Source of the DNA: Streptomyces sp. R21
GTDB lineage: Bacteria; Actinomycetota; Actinomycetes; Streptomycetales; Streptomycetaceae
DNA: 64,000 nt
NCBI RefSeq assembly: GCF_041051975.1
Contig: NZ_CP163435.1
Span: 4,712,001 to 4,776,000, forward strand
Reading direction: 5' to 3'
Shown here: one piece after another, positions 1 to 8,481 of the stretch
How the letters are laid out: each line of letters starts with the position of its first letter
Position numbering within the stretch: position 1 is the stretch's first letter
Made by a program: the position numbers and the translations under genes
The notes under the pieces: generated by a model
Database searches by the model: none
Seen by the model: only the letters and a program-made list of their open reading frames with translations
Told to the model about the DNA's origin: nothing

Positions 1-1
1 G

Positions 2-412
2 TACGCGGTGGACGTGTTGCAGGTGCGGTCCATCACGGTGTGCGGGCACTCCGGGTGCGGGGCGATGCAGGCCCTGATGAACAGTGAGCCCGGCGGGGCG
101 CGGACGCCGCTCAAGCGGTGGCTGCGGCACGGGCTGCCGAGCCTGGAGCGGATGGCGGCCGAGGACCTGCCGTGGGCGCGGCTCGCCGGGCGCGCGCCGG
201 CCGACGCGGTGGAGCAGCTCTGTCTGACCAACGTGGTGCAGCAGCTGGAGCATCTGCGGGCGCACGAGTCCGTGGCCCGGGCTCTGCGGGAGGGTGCGGT
301 CGAGCTGCACGGGATGTACTTCCACGTGGGGGAGGCGCAGGCGTATCTGCTCGCCGAGACGGACGGGGACGACCTGTTCGACCACGTGGGGGCGGCTGAC
401 CTGTCCGCGTGA
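2..412 (+). CDS. Beta-class carbonic anhydrase, C-terminal part
   Basis: The reading frame is open from base 2, so the start lies before the window. Near the visible N-terminus is CGHSGCGAM, which holds the His and Cys zinc ligands typical of beta-carbonic anhydrases; the upstream Cys-Asp/Arg pair would be outside the window. The rest of the visible protein is the helical C-terminal half of the family, with a stretch like YFHVGEAQAY near the end. The enzyme interconverts carbon dioxide and bicarbonate in the cytoplasm. Many streptomycete homologues are free-standing and others are fused to a SulP transporter; the missing N-terminus prevents a choice. A long hairpin directly after the stop suggests that it ends its transcript. 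Confidence 0.85.
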   Translation, partial: YAVDVLQVRSITVCGHSGCGAMQALMNSEPGGARTPLKRWLRHGLPSLERMAAEDLPWARLAGRAPADAVEQLCLTNVVQQLEHLRAHESVARALREGAVELHGMYFHVGEAQAYLLAETDGDDLFDHVGAADLSA

Positions 413-415
413 TCC

Positions 416-464
416 GGGACCCCGGTGTGCGGTCCCGGTGGACGGGGCCGCACACCGGGGTCCC
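416..464 (+). terminator. Hairpin after carbonic anhydrase gene
   Basis: A perfect 17-bp stem (416-432 with 448-464) starts four bases after the stop codon. There is no U tract, which is usual for Streptomyces terminators. Confidence 0.75.
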
Positions 465-925
465 AGCGGGCGGCGGCGCGCGTGGATAAGTACCGGTTGA
501 GCCCGGCCCAGGCAGGTTCGGGCTTCGGCAGGTTCCGGCTTGCAGGGGTTGGCCTGGCCCTGGACCTCGATGGTGACGCGAGTCGGCGTCCGCGCGCACT
601 GCGGTGCGGGCCCGGTGCAGCCGGACCCTGGCGGAGGCCGAGTGCGGCGACCTCTTCCGTGACCATGAGCTGCTCGACCGTGATCAGTTCCAGCGTTTCG
701 GGGGCACTTCACAAGTCCTTGGGTCGAAACTCGGGAAGCGTGACCGGGTGAACCCGGCGGCGCGGCCGTCCGTGGCTGTGTACGTGCCCGTGCACGTGTT
801 GCGGCGGGGCGCCACGGCTCACGCATAGGTCTAAACCAATTTCAGGTCGACCCTTGTCACCGGGCCCTCCGGTCTGATGAGCTGTGGCCTGGGACACAAC
901 GGACACCCTGGGAAAGGGAGATGTC
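465..925. other. Non-coding stretch upstream of acsA
   Basis: About 460 bases without a convincing gene. The open frames here lack codon bias, ribosome binding sites and recognisable sequence. A minus-strand stretch around 590-690 reads somewhat like protein but has no start or family signature. The acsA promoter and the DasR-like site at 827-838 lie at the right end. Confidence 0.5.
827..838. promoter_or_regulatory. DasR-like palindrome upstream of acsA
   Basis: AGGTCTAAACCA differs at two positions from the published DasR element TGGTCTAGACCA, and its core GGTCTAAACC is one base from a perfect palindrome. It lies about 90 bases before the acsA start. DasR is the GntR-family regulator of N-acetylglucosamine use, and acetate is a product of that pathway, so control of acetyl-CoA synthetase would make sense. 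Binding is inferred only. Confidence 0.4.
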
Positions 926-2884
926 GTGAGCAACGAAAGCCTGGCCAACCTGCTGAAGGAAGAGCGCAGGTTCGCGCCGCCCGCCGACCTGGCAGCGAAC
1001 GCCAATGTCACCGCGGAGGCGTATGAGCAGGCCAAGGCTGACAGGCTCGGCTTCTGGGCCGAGCAGGCCCGCCGGCTGACCTGGGCCACCGAGCCGACCG
1101 AGACGCTGGACTGGTCGAATCCGCCGTTCGCCAAGTGGTTCGCCGACGGGAAGCTGAACGTCGCGTACAACTGTGTGGACCGGCACGTGGAGGCCGGCAA
1201 CGGCGACCGTGTCGCGATCCACTTCGAGGGCGAGCCGGGCGACAGCCGGGCCATCACCTACGCCGAACTCAAGGACGAGGTGTCGCGGGCTGCCAACGCG
1301 CTCACCGAGCTGGGAGTTCAGAAGGGCGACCGGGTCGCCGTATACCTGCCGATGATCCCCGAGGCGGTCGTCGCGATGCTCGCGTGCGCCCGGATCGGCG
1401 CCGCGCACTCCGTGGTCTTCGGCGGGTTCTCGGCCGAAGCGATCGCGACCCGCATCGAGGACGCCGACGCCAAGGTCGTCATCACCGCCGACGGCGGCTA
1501 CCGGCGTGGCAAGCCCGCCGCGCTCAAGCCCGCCGTCGACGACGCGCTGAACCGGGTCGACCGGGTCGAGCACGTGCTCGTCGTACGCCGTACCGGGCAG
1601 GAGGTCGCCTGGACCGAGGGCCGCGACGTGTGGTGGCACGAGATCACCGAGCGGCAGTCGGCCGAGCACACGCCGGAGGCGTTCGAGGCCGAGCACCCGC
1701 TGTTCATCCTCTACACGTCCGGGACGACGGGGAAGCCGAAGGGCATCCTGCACACCTCGGGCGGCTACCTGACGCAGGCCGCGTACACCCACCACGCCGT
1801 CTTCGACCTCAAGCCGGAGACCGACGTCTACTGGTGCACGGCCGACATCGGCTGGGTCACCGGGCACTCGTACATCACGTACGGGCCGCTGGCGAACGGT
1901 GCGACGCAGGTCATGTACGAGGGCACGCCGGACAGCCCGCACCAGGGGCGGTGGTGGGAGATCGTCCAGAAGTACGGCGTGACCATCCTGTACACCGCGC
2001 CCACGGCCATTCGTACGTTCATGAAGTGGGGCGACGACATCCCCGCGAAGTTCGATCTCAGCAGCCTGCGTCTGCTGGGGTCCGTGGGCGAGCCGATCAA
2101 CCCCGAGGCGTGGATCTGGTACCGCAAGCACATCGGCGCGGACCGTACACCCATCGTCGACACGTGGTGGCAGACCGAGACCGGCGCCATGATGATCTCG
2201 CCGCTGCCGGGTGTGACGGAGACCAAGCCGGGGTCCGCGCAGCGGGCACTGCCCGGCATCTCCGCGACCGTCGTCGACGACGAGGCACGCGAAGTGCCCG
2301 ACGGCGGTGGCGGTTACCTCGTGCTGACCGAGCCGTGGCCGTCGATGCTGCGGACCATCTGGGGTGACGACCAGCGGTTCCTCGACACGTACTGGTCACG
2401 CTTCGAGGGCAAGTACTTCGCCGGGGACGGGGCCAAGAAGGACGACGACGGGGACATCTGGCTCCTCGGACGCGTCGACGACGTGATGCTCGTGTCCGGA
2501 CACAACATCTCGACGACCGAGGTGGAGTCGGCGCTCGTGTCGCATCCGTCGGTCGCCGAGGCGGCCGTGGTCGGCGCGGCGGACGAGACGACCGGGCAGG
2601 CCATCGTCGCCTTCGTGATCCTGCGCGGGACGGCTTCCGCCGAGGACGAGGGACTGGTCGCCGACCTGCGGGCCCACGTCGGCGCGACGCTGGGTCCGAT
2701 CGCCAAGCCCAAGCGGATCCTGCCGGTGGCGGAGCTGCCGAAGACGCGGTCCGGGAAGATCATGCGGCGACTGCTGCGGGACGTCGCGGAGAACCGCGAG
2801 CTCGGGGACGTCACGACCCTCACCGACTCCGCGGTGATGGACCTCATCCAGGCGAAGCTGCCGGCCGCGCCCAGCGAGGACTGA
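926..2884 (+). CDS. acsA: Acetyl-CoA synthetase
   Basis: The 652-residue product activates acetate with ATP to acetyl-AMP and then to acetyl-CoA, in the cytoplasm; the length is that of the AMP-forming family. The adenylation P-loop YTSGTTGKPKG lies at about residues 262-272. The C-terminal motif KTRSGKIMRR (about 605-615) carries the conserved lysine that is acetylated by GNAT enzymes to switch the enzyme off in other bacteria. A GTG at 926 was chosen because GGGAAAGGGAG lies just upstream. An earlier GTG at 884 has no such site. The gene stands alone, followed by a clear terminator. Confidence 0.95.
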   Translation: MSNESLANLLKEERRFAPPADLAANANVTAEAYEQAKADRLGFWAEQARRLTWATEPTETLDWSNPPFAKWFADGKLNVAYNCVDRHVEAGNGDRVAIHFEGEPGDSRAITYAELKDEVSRAANALTELGVQKGDRVAVYLPMIPEAVVAMLACARIGAAHSVVFGGFSAEAIATRIEDADAKVVITADGGYRRGKPAALKPAVDDALNRVDRVEHVLVVRRTGQEVAWTEGRDVWWHEITERQSAEHTPEAFEAEHPLFILYTSGTTGKPKGILHTSGGYLTQAAYTHHAVFDLKPETDVYWCTADIGWVTGHSYITYGPLANGATQVMYEGTPDSPHQGRWWEIVQKYGVTILYTAPTAIRTFMKWGDDIPAKFDLSSLRLLGSVGEPINPEAWIWYRKHIGADRTPIVDTWWQTETGAMMISPLPGVTETKPGSAQRALPGISATVVDDEAREVPDGGGGYLVLTEPWPSMLRTIWGDDQRFLDTYWSRFEGKYFAGDGAKKDDDGDIWLLGRVDDVMLVSGHNISTTEVESALVSHPSVAEAAVVGAADETTGQAIVAFVILRGTASAEDEGLVADLRAHVGATLGPIAKPKRILPVAELPKTRSGKIMRRLLRDVAENRELGDVTTLTDSAVMDLIQAKLPAAPSED

Positions 2885-2900
2885 GGCTCTTCGCGTGCTT

Positions 2901-2942
2901 GGTGCCCGGGGTGGGTGGGTCCGCCCCGGGCACCTCTTTTTT
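2901..2942 (+). terminator. Intrinsic terminator of acsA
   Basis: An 11-bp GC-rich stem (2901-2911 with 2924-2934) is followed at once by a T-rich run at 2935-2942, a full rho-independent terminator, which is uncommon in this genome type. Confidence 0.85.
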
Positions 2943-3120
2943 GTGCCGCCGCGCAGCCACACGTGCTTTTTGCACCGTTACGCAGCCATGTGCCGCGCCC
3001 CGCGTCAAGGTTAGGTAAGCTAAGGAACGCGTCAACAGCGTGACAAGAAGGTTTTGAGGTGTGCCGGGAAGTCTGGTCGGCAAGTGCTCTGTCCTGCCCA
3101 CCCGACCGGAGGTCTCCCCC

Positions 3121-4524
3121 GTGGCCGCGCCTTCCAGCCCCAGCGACAACCGTAAGTTCCTCGGACGGCTCTCCCTGCCCGAGCGGAACTTCGTGGCGGA
3201 CGCGCTGCGCACCGAGACCGTCGGCGGAGTCCTCCTGCTGCTCGCCGCGATCGCCGCGCTGATCTGGGCGAACACCCCGCTCCGGGACAGCTACGAAAGC
3301 GTCTCCCATTTCCACATCGGGCCCGAGTCCCTCGGCCTGAACCTCTCCATCGCGCACTGGGCCGCCGACGGCCTCCTCGCGGTCTTCTTCTTCGTCGCCG
3401 GTATCGAGCTCAAGCGCGAACTGGTGGCCGGCGAGCTGCGGGACCCGAAGGCCGCGCTGCTGCCGGTGGCGGCCGCGCTCTGCGGAATGGCCGCGCCCGC
3501 GCTGGTCTACGCCCTCACGAACGCCGTCGGCGGAGGCGCCTTCGACGGCTGGGCGGTGCCCACCGCGACCGACATCGCCTTCGCACTCGCCGTGCTGGCG
3601 GTGCTCGGCACCTCGCTGCCGTCCGCGCTGCGCGCGTTCCTGCTCACGCTCGCCGTCGTGGACGACCTCTTCGCGATCCTGATCATCGCGATCTTCTTCA
3701 CCGACCAGCTGAACTTCGCGGCCCTGGGCGGCGCGGTGGCCGGCCTCGCCGTCTTCTGGGTGCTGCTGCGCAAGGGCGTACGCGGCTGGTACGTCTACGT
3801 GCCGCTGGCCCTCGTCATCTGGGGGCTGATGTACAACAGCGGCATCCACGCCACCATCGCCGGTGTCGCGATGGGCCTGATGCTGCGCTGCCACCGGCGC
3901 GAAGGCGAGGAGCACTCCCCCGGCGAGCACATCGAGCACCTTGTGCGCCCGTTGTCGGCGGGGCTCGCCGTACCGCTGTTCGCCCTGTTCAGCGCGGGAG
4001 TCGCGGTCTCCGGCGGGGCTCTGGGAGACGTGTTCACGCGGCCCGAGACGCTCGGCGTGGTGCTCGGGCTGGTCGTCGGCAAGGCGGTCGGCATCTTCGG
4101 CGGGACCTGGCTGACGGCCCGGTTCACCAGGGCCTCCCTCAGCGAGGACCTGGCCTGGCCGGACGTCCTCGCCGTCTCCTGCCTCGCGGGCATCGGCTTC
4201 ACCGTCTCGCTGCTCATCGGCGAACTCGCCTTCGAGAACGACCCGACGCTCACCGCCGAGGTCAAGGCGGCGGTCCTGGTCGGCTCGCTCATCGCCGCCG
4301 TCATCGCGGGCACACTGCTGAAGATCCGAAACGGCAAGTACCGCGCCCTGTGCGAGCTCGAGGAGCGCGACGAGGACCTCGACGGCATCCCCGACATCTA
4401 CGAGCAGGAGAACCCGGCCTACCACCTGCGGATGGCCGAGATCTACGAGCGAAAGGCCGCAGAGCACCGCAGGCTTGCCGAAGTGACGGGCGGGGCAGGC
4501 GTCGAGGGCGACCGTCCGGCATGA
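3121..4524 (+). CDS. nhaA: Na+/H+ antiporter NhaA
   Basis: A 467-residue inner-membrane antiporter with about 12 hydrophobic segments that exchanges sodium for protons to control internal pH and salt. The core motif LAVVDDLFAI carries the adjacent aspartates (residues 181-182) that bind the cation in NhaA, and ATDIAFALAVL before it is the conserved helix of the family. A charged C-terminal tail of about 60 residues follows the membrane domain. The GTG at 3121 was chosen over the in-frame GTG at 3061 because GGAGGT lies at about 3107-3112, at ideal spacing. The TTAGGTAAGCTAAGG stretch upstream only partly resembles an iron box. Confidence 0.93.
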   Translation: MAAPSSPSDNRKFLGRLSLPERNFVADALRTETVGGVLLLLAAIAALIWANTPLRDSYESVSHFHIGPESLGLNLSIAHWAADGLLAVFFFVAGIELKRELVAGELRDPKAALLPVAAALCGMAAPALVYALTNAVGGGAFDGWAVPTATDIAFALAVLAVLGTSLPSALRAFLLTLAVVDDLFAILIIAIFFTDQLNFAALGGAVAGLAVFWVLLRKGVRGWYVYVPLALVIWGLMYNSGIHATIAGVAMGLMLRCHRREGEEHSPGEHIEHLVRPLSAGLAVPLFALFSAGVAVSGGALGDVFTRPETLGVVLGLVVGKAVGIFGGTWLTARFTRASLSEDLAWPDVLAVSCLAGIGFTVSLLIGELAFENDPTLTAEVKAAVLVGSLIAAVIAGTLLKIRNGKYRALCELEERDEDLDGIPDIYEQENPAYHLRMAEIYERKAAEHRRLAEVTGGAGVEGDRPA

Positions 4525-4526
4525 TC

Positions 4527-4633
4527 TGACCAGACGGTACAAACAGACGGCACGAACAGAAGCACACGCCCGACGGCCCGCACGCACGCAGAGCCGGACG
4601 GCACGGACAGACGCAGAGCCAGACGGCACACAC
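4527..4633 (+). repeat. Degenerate CAGACGGCACG repeats
   Basis: The 130-base gap between nhaA and the next gene consists largely of imperfect copies of a motif like (a)CAGACGGCAC(g), near 4530, 4543, 4573, 4595, 4606 and 4620. No gene or hairpin is evident. The function is unknown. Confidence 0.55.
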
Positions 4634-4654
4634 ATGCAGAAGAGGGAGTCCGCG

Positions 4655-5143
4655 ATGAGCGCACCCGACGGCAGCCCGGTCGGCGCCGAACGCAGCATCG
4701 GCCAGCTGTTCGCCTCGGCGACGACCGAGATGTCCGCACTGGTGCACGACGAGATCGCCCTGGCGAAGGCGCAGCTCAAGCGGGACGTCAAGCGCGGTGC
4801 GGTCGGCGGCGGTGCGTTCGCGGCGGCCGGCGCGGTGCTGATCTTCTCCCTGCCGATGCTGAGCTTCGCTCTGGCGTACGGCATCCGCACCTGGAGCGAC
4901 TGGAACCTGGCGGTCTGCTTCCTGCTCTCCTTCGCGGCGAACGTGCTGGTCGCCGGGGTGCTGGCGCTGATCGGCGTGGTCTTCGCGAAGAAGGCCAAGA
5001 ACGGCAAGGGCGCGCAGAAGACCGCGGCCTCCATGAAGGAGACGGCGGGCGTCCTGCAGAACGCCAAGCCGCACCCCCGTCAGGTGACGGCCGAGGACCG
5101 GGTCCCCGAGGCCATCGAGGCTGTGGCACGCTCGTCCTCATGA
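4655..5143 (+). CDS. Phage-holin-family (DUF1469-like) membrane protein
   Basis: A 162-residue protein with a soluble helical N-terminus and two hydrophobic helices at about residues 50-80 and 88-115, followed by a lysine-rich cytoplasmic tail. The pattern SIGQLFASATTEMSALV-HDEIALAKAQL is characteristic of the Phage_holin_3_6 (DUF1469) proteins common in actinobacteria, whose role is unknown. The ATG at 4655 follows GAAGAGGGAG at good spacing; an ATG seven codons earlier lacks a site. The stop overlaps the start of the next gene by four bases (ATGA), so the two are translationally coupled. Confidence 0.8.
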   Translation: MSAPDGSPVGAERSIGQLFASATTEMSALVHDEIALAKAQLKRDVKRGAVGGGAFAAAGAVLIFSLPMLSFALAYGIRTWSDWNLAVCFLLSFAANVLVAGVLALIGVVFAKKAKNGKGAQKTAASMKETAGVLQNAKPHPRQVTAEDRVPEAIEAVARSSS

Positions 5144-6105
5144 CGGACCCCGCCACTCCTCCGGCGCAACCCACCCCGGCGCAACCCACTTCGGTCGTAC
5201 GGCTCGACGTTCCCGGCGGGCGAGAGGTGATCCACCGGGATGTCGCGGCCAACGGCGCGCGCTTCCACATCGCCGAGATGGGCGACGGCCCGCTGGTCCT
5301 GCTGCTGCACGGTTTCCCGCAGTTCTGGTGGACCTGGCGGCACCAGCTGGGGGCGCTCGCCGACGCGGGGTTCCGCGCCGTGGCCATGGACCTGCGCGGC
5401 GTCGGCGGCAGCGACCGCACGCCGCGCGGTTACGACCCCGCCAACCTCGCGCTCGACATCACGGGCGTCGTACGGTCCCTCGGAGAGCCGGACGCCGCGC
5501 TGGTCGGGCACGACCTGGGCGGGTATCTGGCGTGGACGGCGGCCGTGATGCGCCCCAAGCTGGTGCGCCGGCTCGTGGTGTCCTCGATGCCGCATCCCCG
5601 GCGCTGGCGCTCGGCGATGCTCTCGGACGTCAAGCAGACGGCCGCGGGTTCCTACATCTGGGGGTTCCAGCGGCCCTGGATCCCGGAGCGTCAACTCGTC
5701 GCGGACGACGGCGCCCTGGTGGGCCGTCTGGTCCGGGACTGGTCCGGGCCGCTCCAACCGGACGACGAGGCCGTGGAGACATACCAACGCGCCATGTGCA
5801 TCCCGTCGACGGCGCACTGTTCGATCGAGCCGTACCGCTGGATGGTGCGCTCCATGGCCCGGCCCGACGGCATCCAGTTCAACCGGCGCATGAAGCGGCC
5901 GGTGCGCGTCCCGACGCTGCATCTGCACGGTTCGCTCGACCCGGTGATGCGGACGCGGAGCGCCGCGGGCTCCGGGGAGTACGTCGAGGCGCCGTACCGC
6001 TGGCGGCTGTTCGACGGTCTGGGGCACTTCCCGCACGAGGAGGACCCGGTCGCGTTCTCCACTGAACTGATCAGCTGGCTGAAGGATCCCGAGCCCGATC
6101 GGTGA
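5140..6105 (+). CDS. Alpha/beta hydrolase, epoxide-hydrolase-like
   Basis: A 321-residue alpha/beta-fold enzyme. The oxyanion motif LLHGFPQFWWTWR and the nucleophile elbow GHDLGG show aspartate (D125) instead of serine as nucleophile, which is the signature of epoxide hydrolases and haloalkane dehalogenases. The likely partner acid is D267 (HGSLDP) and the base H296 (GLGHFPHEE). In core streptomycete genomes this gene follows the holin-like gene, as here, with a 4-nt overlap. The substrate cannot be named. There is no signal peptide, so it should be cytoplasmic. Confidence 0.88.
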   Translation: MTDPATPPAQPTPAQPTSVVRLDVPGGREVIHRDVAANGARFHIAEMGDGPLVLLLHGFPQFWWTWRHQLGALADAGFRAVAMDLRGVGGSDRTPRGYDPANLALDITGVVRSLGEPDAALVGHDLGGYLAWTAAVMRPKLVRRLVVSSMPHPRRWRSAMLSDVKQTAAGSYIWGFQRPWIPERQLVADDGALVGRLVRDWSGPLQPDDEAVETYQRAMCIPSTAHCSIEPYRWMVRSMARPDGIQFNRRMKRPVRVPTLHLHGSLDPVMRTRSAAGSGEYVEAPYRWRLFDGLGHFPHEEDPVAFSTELISWLKDPEPDR

Positions 6106-6232
6106 CCGTTTGAACACGTTCAGCACCCGCGCGCGAACGTCTGTCCTACGAACAGCCAAATGCCTGCCGCATAGGCCAATTGGGGGGACGGGGCGCGGTT
6201 ACCGACCATGAGGCAGGGGCACACGTCGGGGT

Positions 6233-6412
6233 ATGGGCTGGACGCACGACTACAGTGACGCATCGCGCAACCGCCGCTCGGCCGCTGGCCTGAGCTCCCA
6301 CCAGAGGGGCGCCCCGCAGTTGCAGGGCGAGGACCCCCGGCTGGGAATCCCGCACATCCTTCGCCGCAGGGCCCGCTGGGTCTCGGCGCGGCTGCGCCAT
6401 CCCCGCCCCTGA
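6233..6412 (+). CDS. Small basic conserved hypothetical protein (59 aa)
   Basis: A short open frame beginning MGWTHDYSDASRNRRSA and ending in an arginine-rich helix (HILRRRARWVSARLRHPRP). It has good codon usage, and I recall near-identical small proteins at this locus in other streptomycetes, but I cannot name a function. It sits alone between the hydrolase and the convergent protease gene. No strong ribosome binding site is visible. The high arginine content suggests nucleic acid or membrane contact. Confidence 0.55.
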   Translation: MGWTHDYSDASRNRRSAAGLSSHQRGAPQLQGEDPRLGIPHILRRRARWVSARLRHPRP

Positions 6413-6437
6413 CTCGTCGAGGGCCTGGCCTCCTGCG

Positions 6438-6485
6438 GGTCAGGCCTCTTGAGGGACAGGCCTCTTGAGGGACAGGCCTCTTGAA
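6438..6485. repeat. Three 16-bp tandem repeats (GGACAGGCCTCTTGAG)
   Basis: Three consecutive 16-bp units differ by only one or two bases. They lie in the convergent gap downstream of the small gene and the protease gene. Each unit contains AGGCCT, so several alternative hairpins can form and the array may act as a terminator. Confidence 0.8.
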
Positions 6486-6523
6486 GCTCGGACCTCTGAA
6501 GGCCGGGCCACAGCCGTCGTACG

Positions 6524-7723
6524 TCAGAGCGCGCAGCTGTCGCTGTCCACCTGCTGGTTGGCGGTGCGGCCCTTGGCGATGTCCTCCTGCACCTCGTCCG
6601 CCGTGAGCGCGTATCCGGTGTCGTCGTTGTCGAGGGACTTCGCGAAGACGACGCCGTACACCCTGCCGTCGGGCGTGAGCAGCGGGCCGCCGGAGTTGCC
6701 CTGACGCACGGTCGCGTACAGCGAGTACACATCGCGGCGCACGGTGCCGCGGTGGTAGATGTCCGGGCCGTTGGCCGTGATGCGGCCACGCACGCGCGCG
6801 GGCTGGACGTTGTACGAGCCGTTCTGCGGGAAGCCGGCCACGATCGCGTCGTCGCCGCTGGTCGCGTCGGTCGAAGTGAACTGCAGCGCGGGCGCGTTGA
6901 GGTTCGGTACGTCGAGTACGGCGATGTCGCGCTCCCAGTCGTACAGGACGACCGTGGCGTCGTACTTCCGGCCCTCACCGCCTATCTGGACGGTGGGCTC
7001 GTCGACTCCGCCGACCACGTGCGCGTTGGTCATCACGCGGCGGTTGCCGAAGACGAAGCCGGTTCCTTCGAGGACCTTGCCGCAACTCTGGGCGGTGCCC
7101 ATGACCTTGACGATGGAGTTCTGGGCACGGACGGCGACCGCGCTCTTCGCGAGGGCCGGGTCCGGCGGCTTGACGTCGGTGATGGGCTCGTTGGCGAACG
7201 GGCTGAAGACCTGCGGGAAACCGTTCTGCGCGAGTACCGAGGAGAAGTCCGCGAACCAGGTGTTGGCCTGGGCGGGCAGGGCCCGTGAAACACCCAGCAG
7301 CACCTTGGAGTTGCGCACTTCCTTGCCGAGCGTCGGCAGCGTCGTACCGGCGAGGGCCGAGCCGATCAGCCAGGCGACCAGGAGCATCGCGATGACGTTG
7401 ACGAGCGCCCCGCCCGTGGCGTCCAGGGCGCGGGCCGGGGACCAGGTGATGTACCGGCGCAGCTTGTTGCCGAGGTGAGTGGTGAGGGCCTGCCCGACGG
7501 AGGCGCAGACGATCACGACGACCACCGCGACGACGGCCGCCGTCGTACTCACCTCGGAGTCGTCGGTCGCGGCGCCCCAGATGACGGGAAGCAGATAGAC
7601 CGCGACGAGGCCGCCGCCCAGGAAGCCGATCACCGACAGGATGCCGACAACGAAGCCCTGGCGATAGCCCACGATCGCGAACCACACAGCGGCGACCAGC
7701 AGAAGGATGTCCAGCACGTTCAC
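6524..7723 (-). CDS. MarP-like membrane serine protease (CvpA plus trypsin-like domains)
   Basis: A 399-residue protein. Residues 1-125 hold four hydrophobic helices of the colicin-V-production (CvpA) type. The extracytoplasmic C-terminal half is a chymotrypsin-fold protease with His235 (TNAHVVGG), Asp266 (DWERDIAVLD) and Ser344 (RQGNSGGPLL). Cys214 and Cys397 could form the disulphide known from Mycobacterium tuberculosis MarP, whose catalytic and cysteine positions nearly coincide. MarP supports acid and oxidative stress survival; a similar envelope role is inferred here. The GTG at 7723 was chosen because it gives this numbering; a GTG three codons earlier is possible. It closely follows the Nudix gene. 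Confidence 0.88.
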   Translation of the reverse strand: MNVLDILLLVAAVWFAIVGYRQGFVVGILSVIGFLGGGLVAVYLLPVIWGAATDDSEVSTTAAVVAVVVVIVCASVGQALTTHLGNKLRRYITWSPARALDATGGALVNVIAMLLVAWLIGSALAGTTLPTLGKEVRNSKVLLGVSRALPAQANTWFADFSSVLAQNGFPQVFSPFANEPITDVKPPDPALAKSAVAVRAQNSIVKVMGTAQSCGKVLEGTGFVFGNRRVMTNAHVVGGVDEPTVQIGGEGRKYDATVVLYDWERDIAVLDVPNLNAPALQFTSTDATSGDDAIVAGFPQNGSYNVQPARVRGRITANGPDIYHRGTVRRDVYSLYATVRQGNSGGPLLTPDGRVYGVVFAKSLDNDDTGYALTADEVQEDIAKGRTANQQVDSDSCAL

Positions 7724-7736
7724 GGAGGCCACCCTG

Positions 7737-8432
7737 TCATGCGCGCCAGTCGAGCGGGACCTGCTTGTCCCGGTCCCAGGGCAGCTCCCAGCCCGCGTAG
7801 TGCAGCAGCCGGTCGATGATTCCGGCCGTGAAACCCCAGACAAGGGCGGATTCGACCAGAAATGCGGGACCTCTGTGGCCGCTGGGGTGGACGGCGGTCG
7901 CGCGGTTGGCGGGGTCCGTGAGATCCGCCACGGGGACCGTGAAGACGCGGGCCGTCTCGTTCGGATCGACCACGCCCACGGCCGTCGGGCGGCGCCACCA
8001 GCCCAGCACGGGCGTGACGACGAAGCTGCTCACCGGGATGTACAGCCGCGGCAGGACGCCGAAGAGCTGGACGCCGCTCGGGTCGAGCCCGGTCTCCTCC
8101 TCGGCCTCGCGCAGCGCCGCCCGCAGCGGCCCGTCGGCCCCCGGGTCGCCGTCCTCCGGGTCGAGGGCACCGCCGGGGAAGGACGGCTGCCCGGCATGCG
8201 ATCTCAGGGAGCTCGACCGCTCCATGAGCAGCATCTCGGGGCCGCGGTCGCCCTCGCCGAAGAGGATCAGCACGGCGGACTGCCGGCCCGCGCCGTCCTT
8301 CGGCGGCAGGAAGCGGCTCAGCTGGAGCGGCTCCACCGTCTCGACGGCGTGCACCACCGGATCCAGCCAGCCGGGCAGGCCGTCCTTGCTCAGCACCACC
8401 CTGCCGCCCTGCGTATTGCTCGCGTGCGTCAT
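7737..8432 (-). CDS. Nudix hydrolase, CoA pyrophosphatase type
   Basis: A 231-residue Nudix protein. The sequence LRSHAGQPSFPGGALD before the Nudix box and REAEEETGL within it match the NudL/UPF0035 subgroup, which cleaves coenzyme A and its derivatives to phosphopantetheine and 3',5'-ADP. The ATG at 8432 follows a GGGGGTGGCG stretch. A GTG at 8492 would overlap the endonuclease III gene by 11 bases and add 20 unconserved-looking residues. It lies between nth and the protease gene in one minus-strand run, probably one operon. Confidence 0.87.
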   Translation of the reverse strand: MTHASNTQGGRVVLSKDGLPGWLDPVVHAVETVEPLQLSRFLPPKDGAGRQSAVLILFGEGDRGPEMLLMERSSSLRSHAGQPSFPGGALDPEDGDPGADGPLRAALREAEEETGLDPSGVQLFGVLPRLYIPVSSFVVTPVLGWWRRPTAVGVVDPNETARVFTVPVADLTDPANRATAVHPSGHRGPAFLVESALVWGFTAGIIDRLLHYAGWELPWDRDKQVPLDWRA

Positions 8433-8481
8433 CGCCACCCCCGTACTGCCCTCAACGCCTGCGGGTCCGTCTTTCGTTCCG

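Noticed and set aside
3006..3026. TTAGGTAAGCTAAGG as an iron box (DmdR/IdeR) before nhaA
   Set aside because: Only about half of the 19 consensus positions match and there is no second clean half-site.
2314..5067. 917-residue minus-strand frame
   Set aside because: It lies antisense to acsA, nhaA and the holin-like gene. Its composition is that of a GC-rich shadow frame with no domain.
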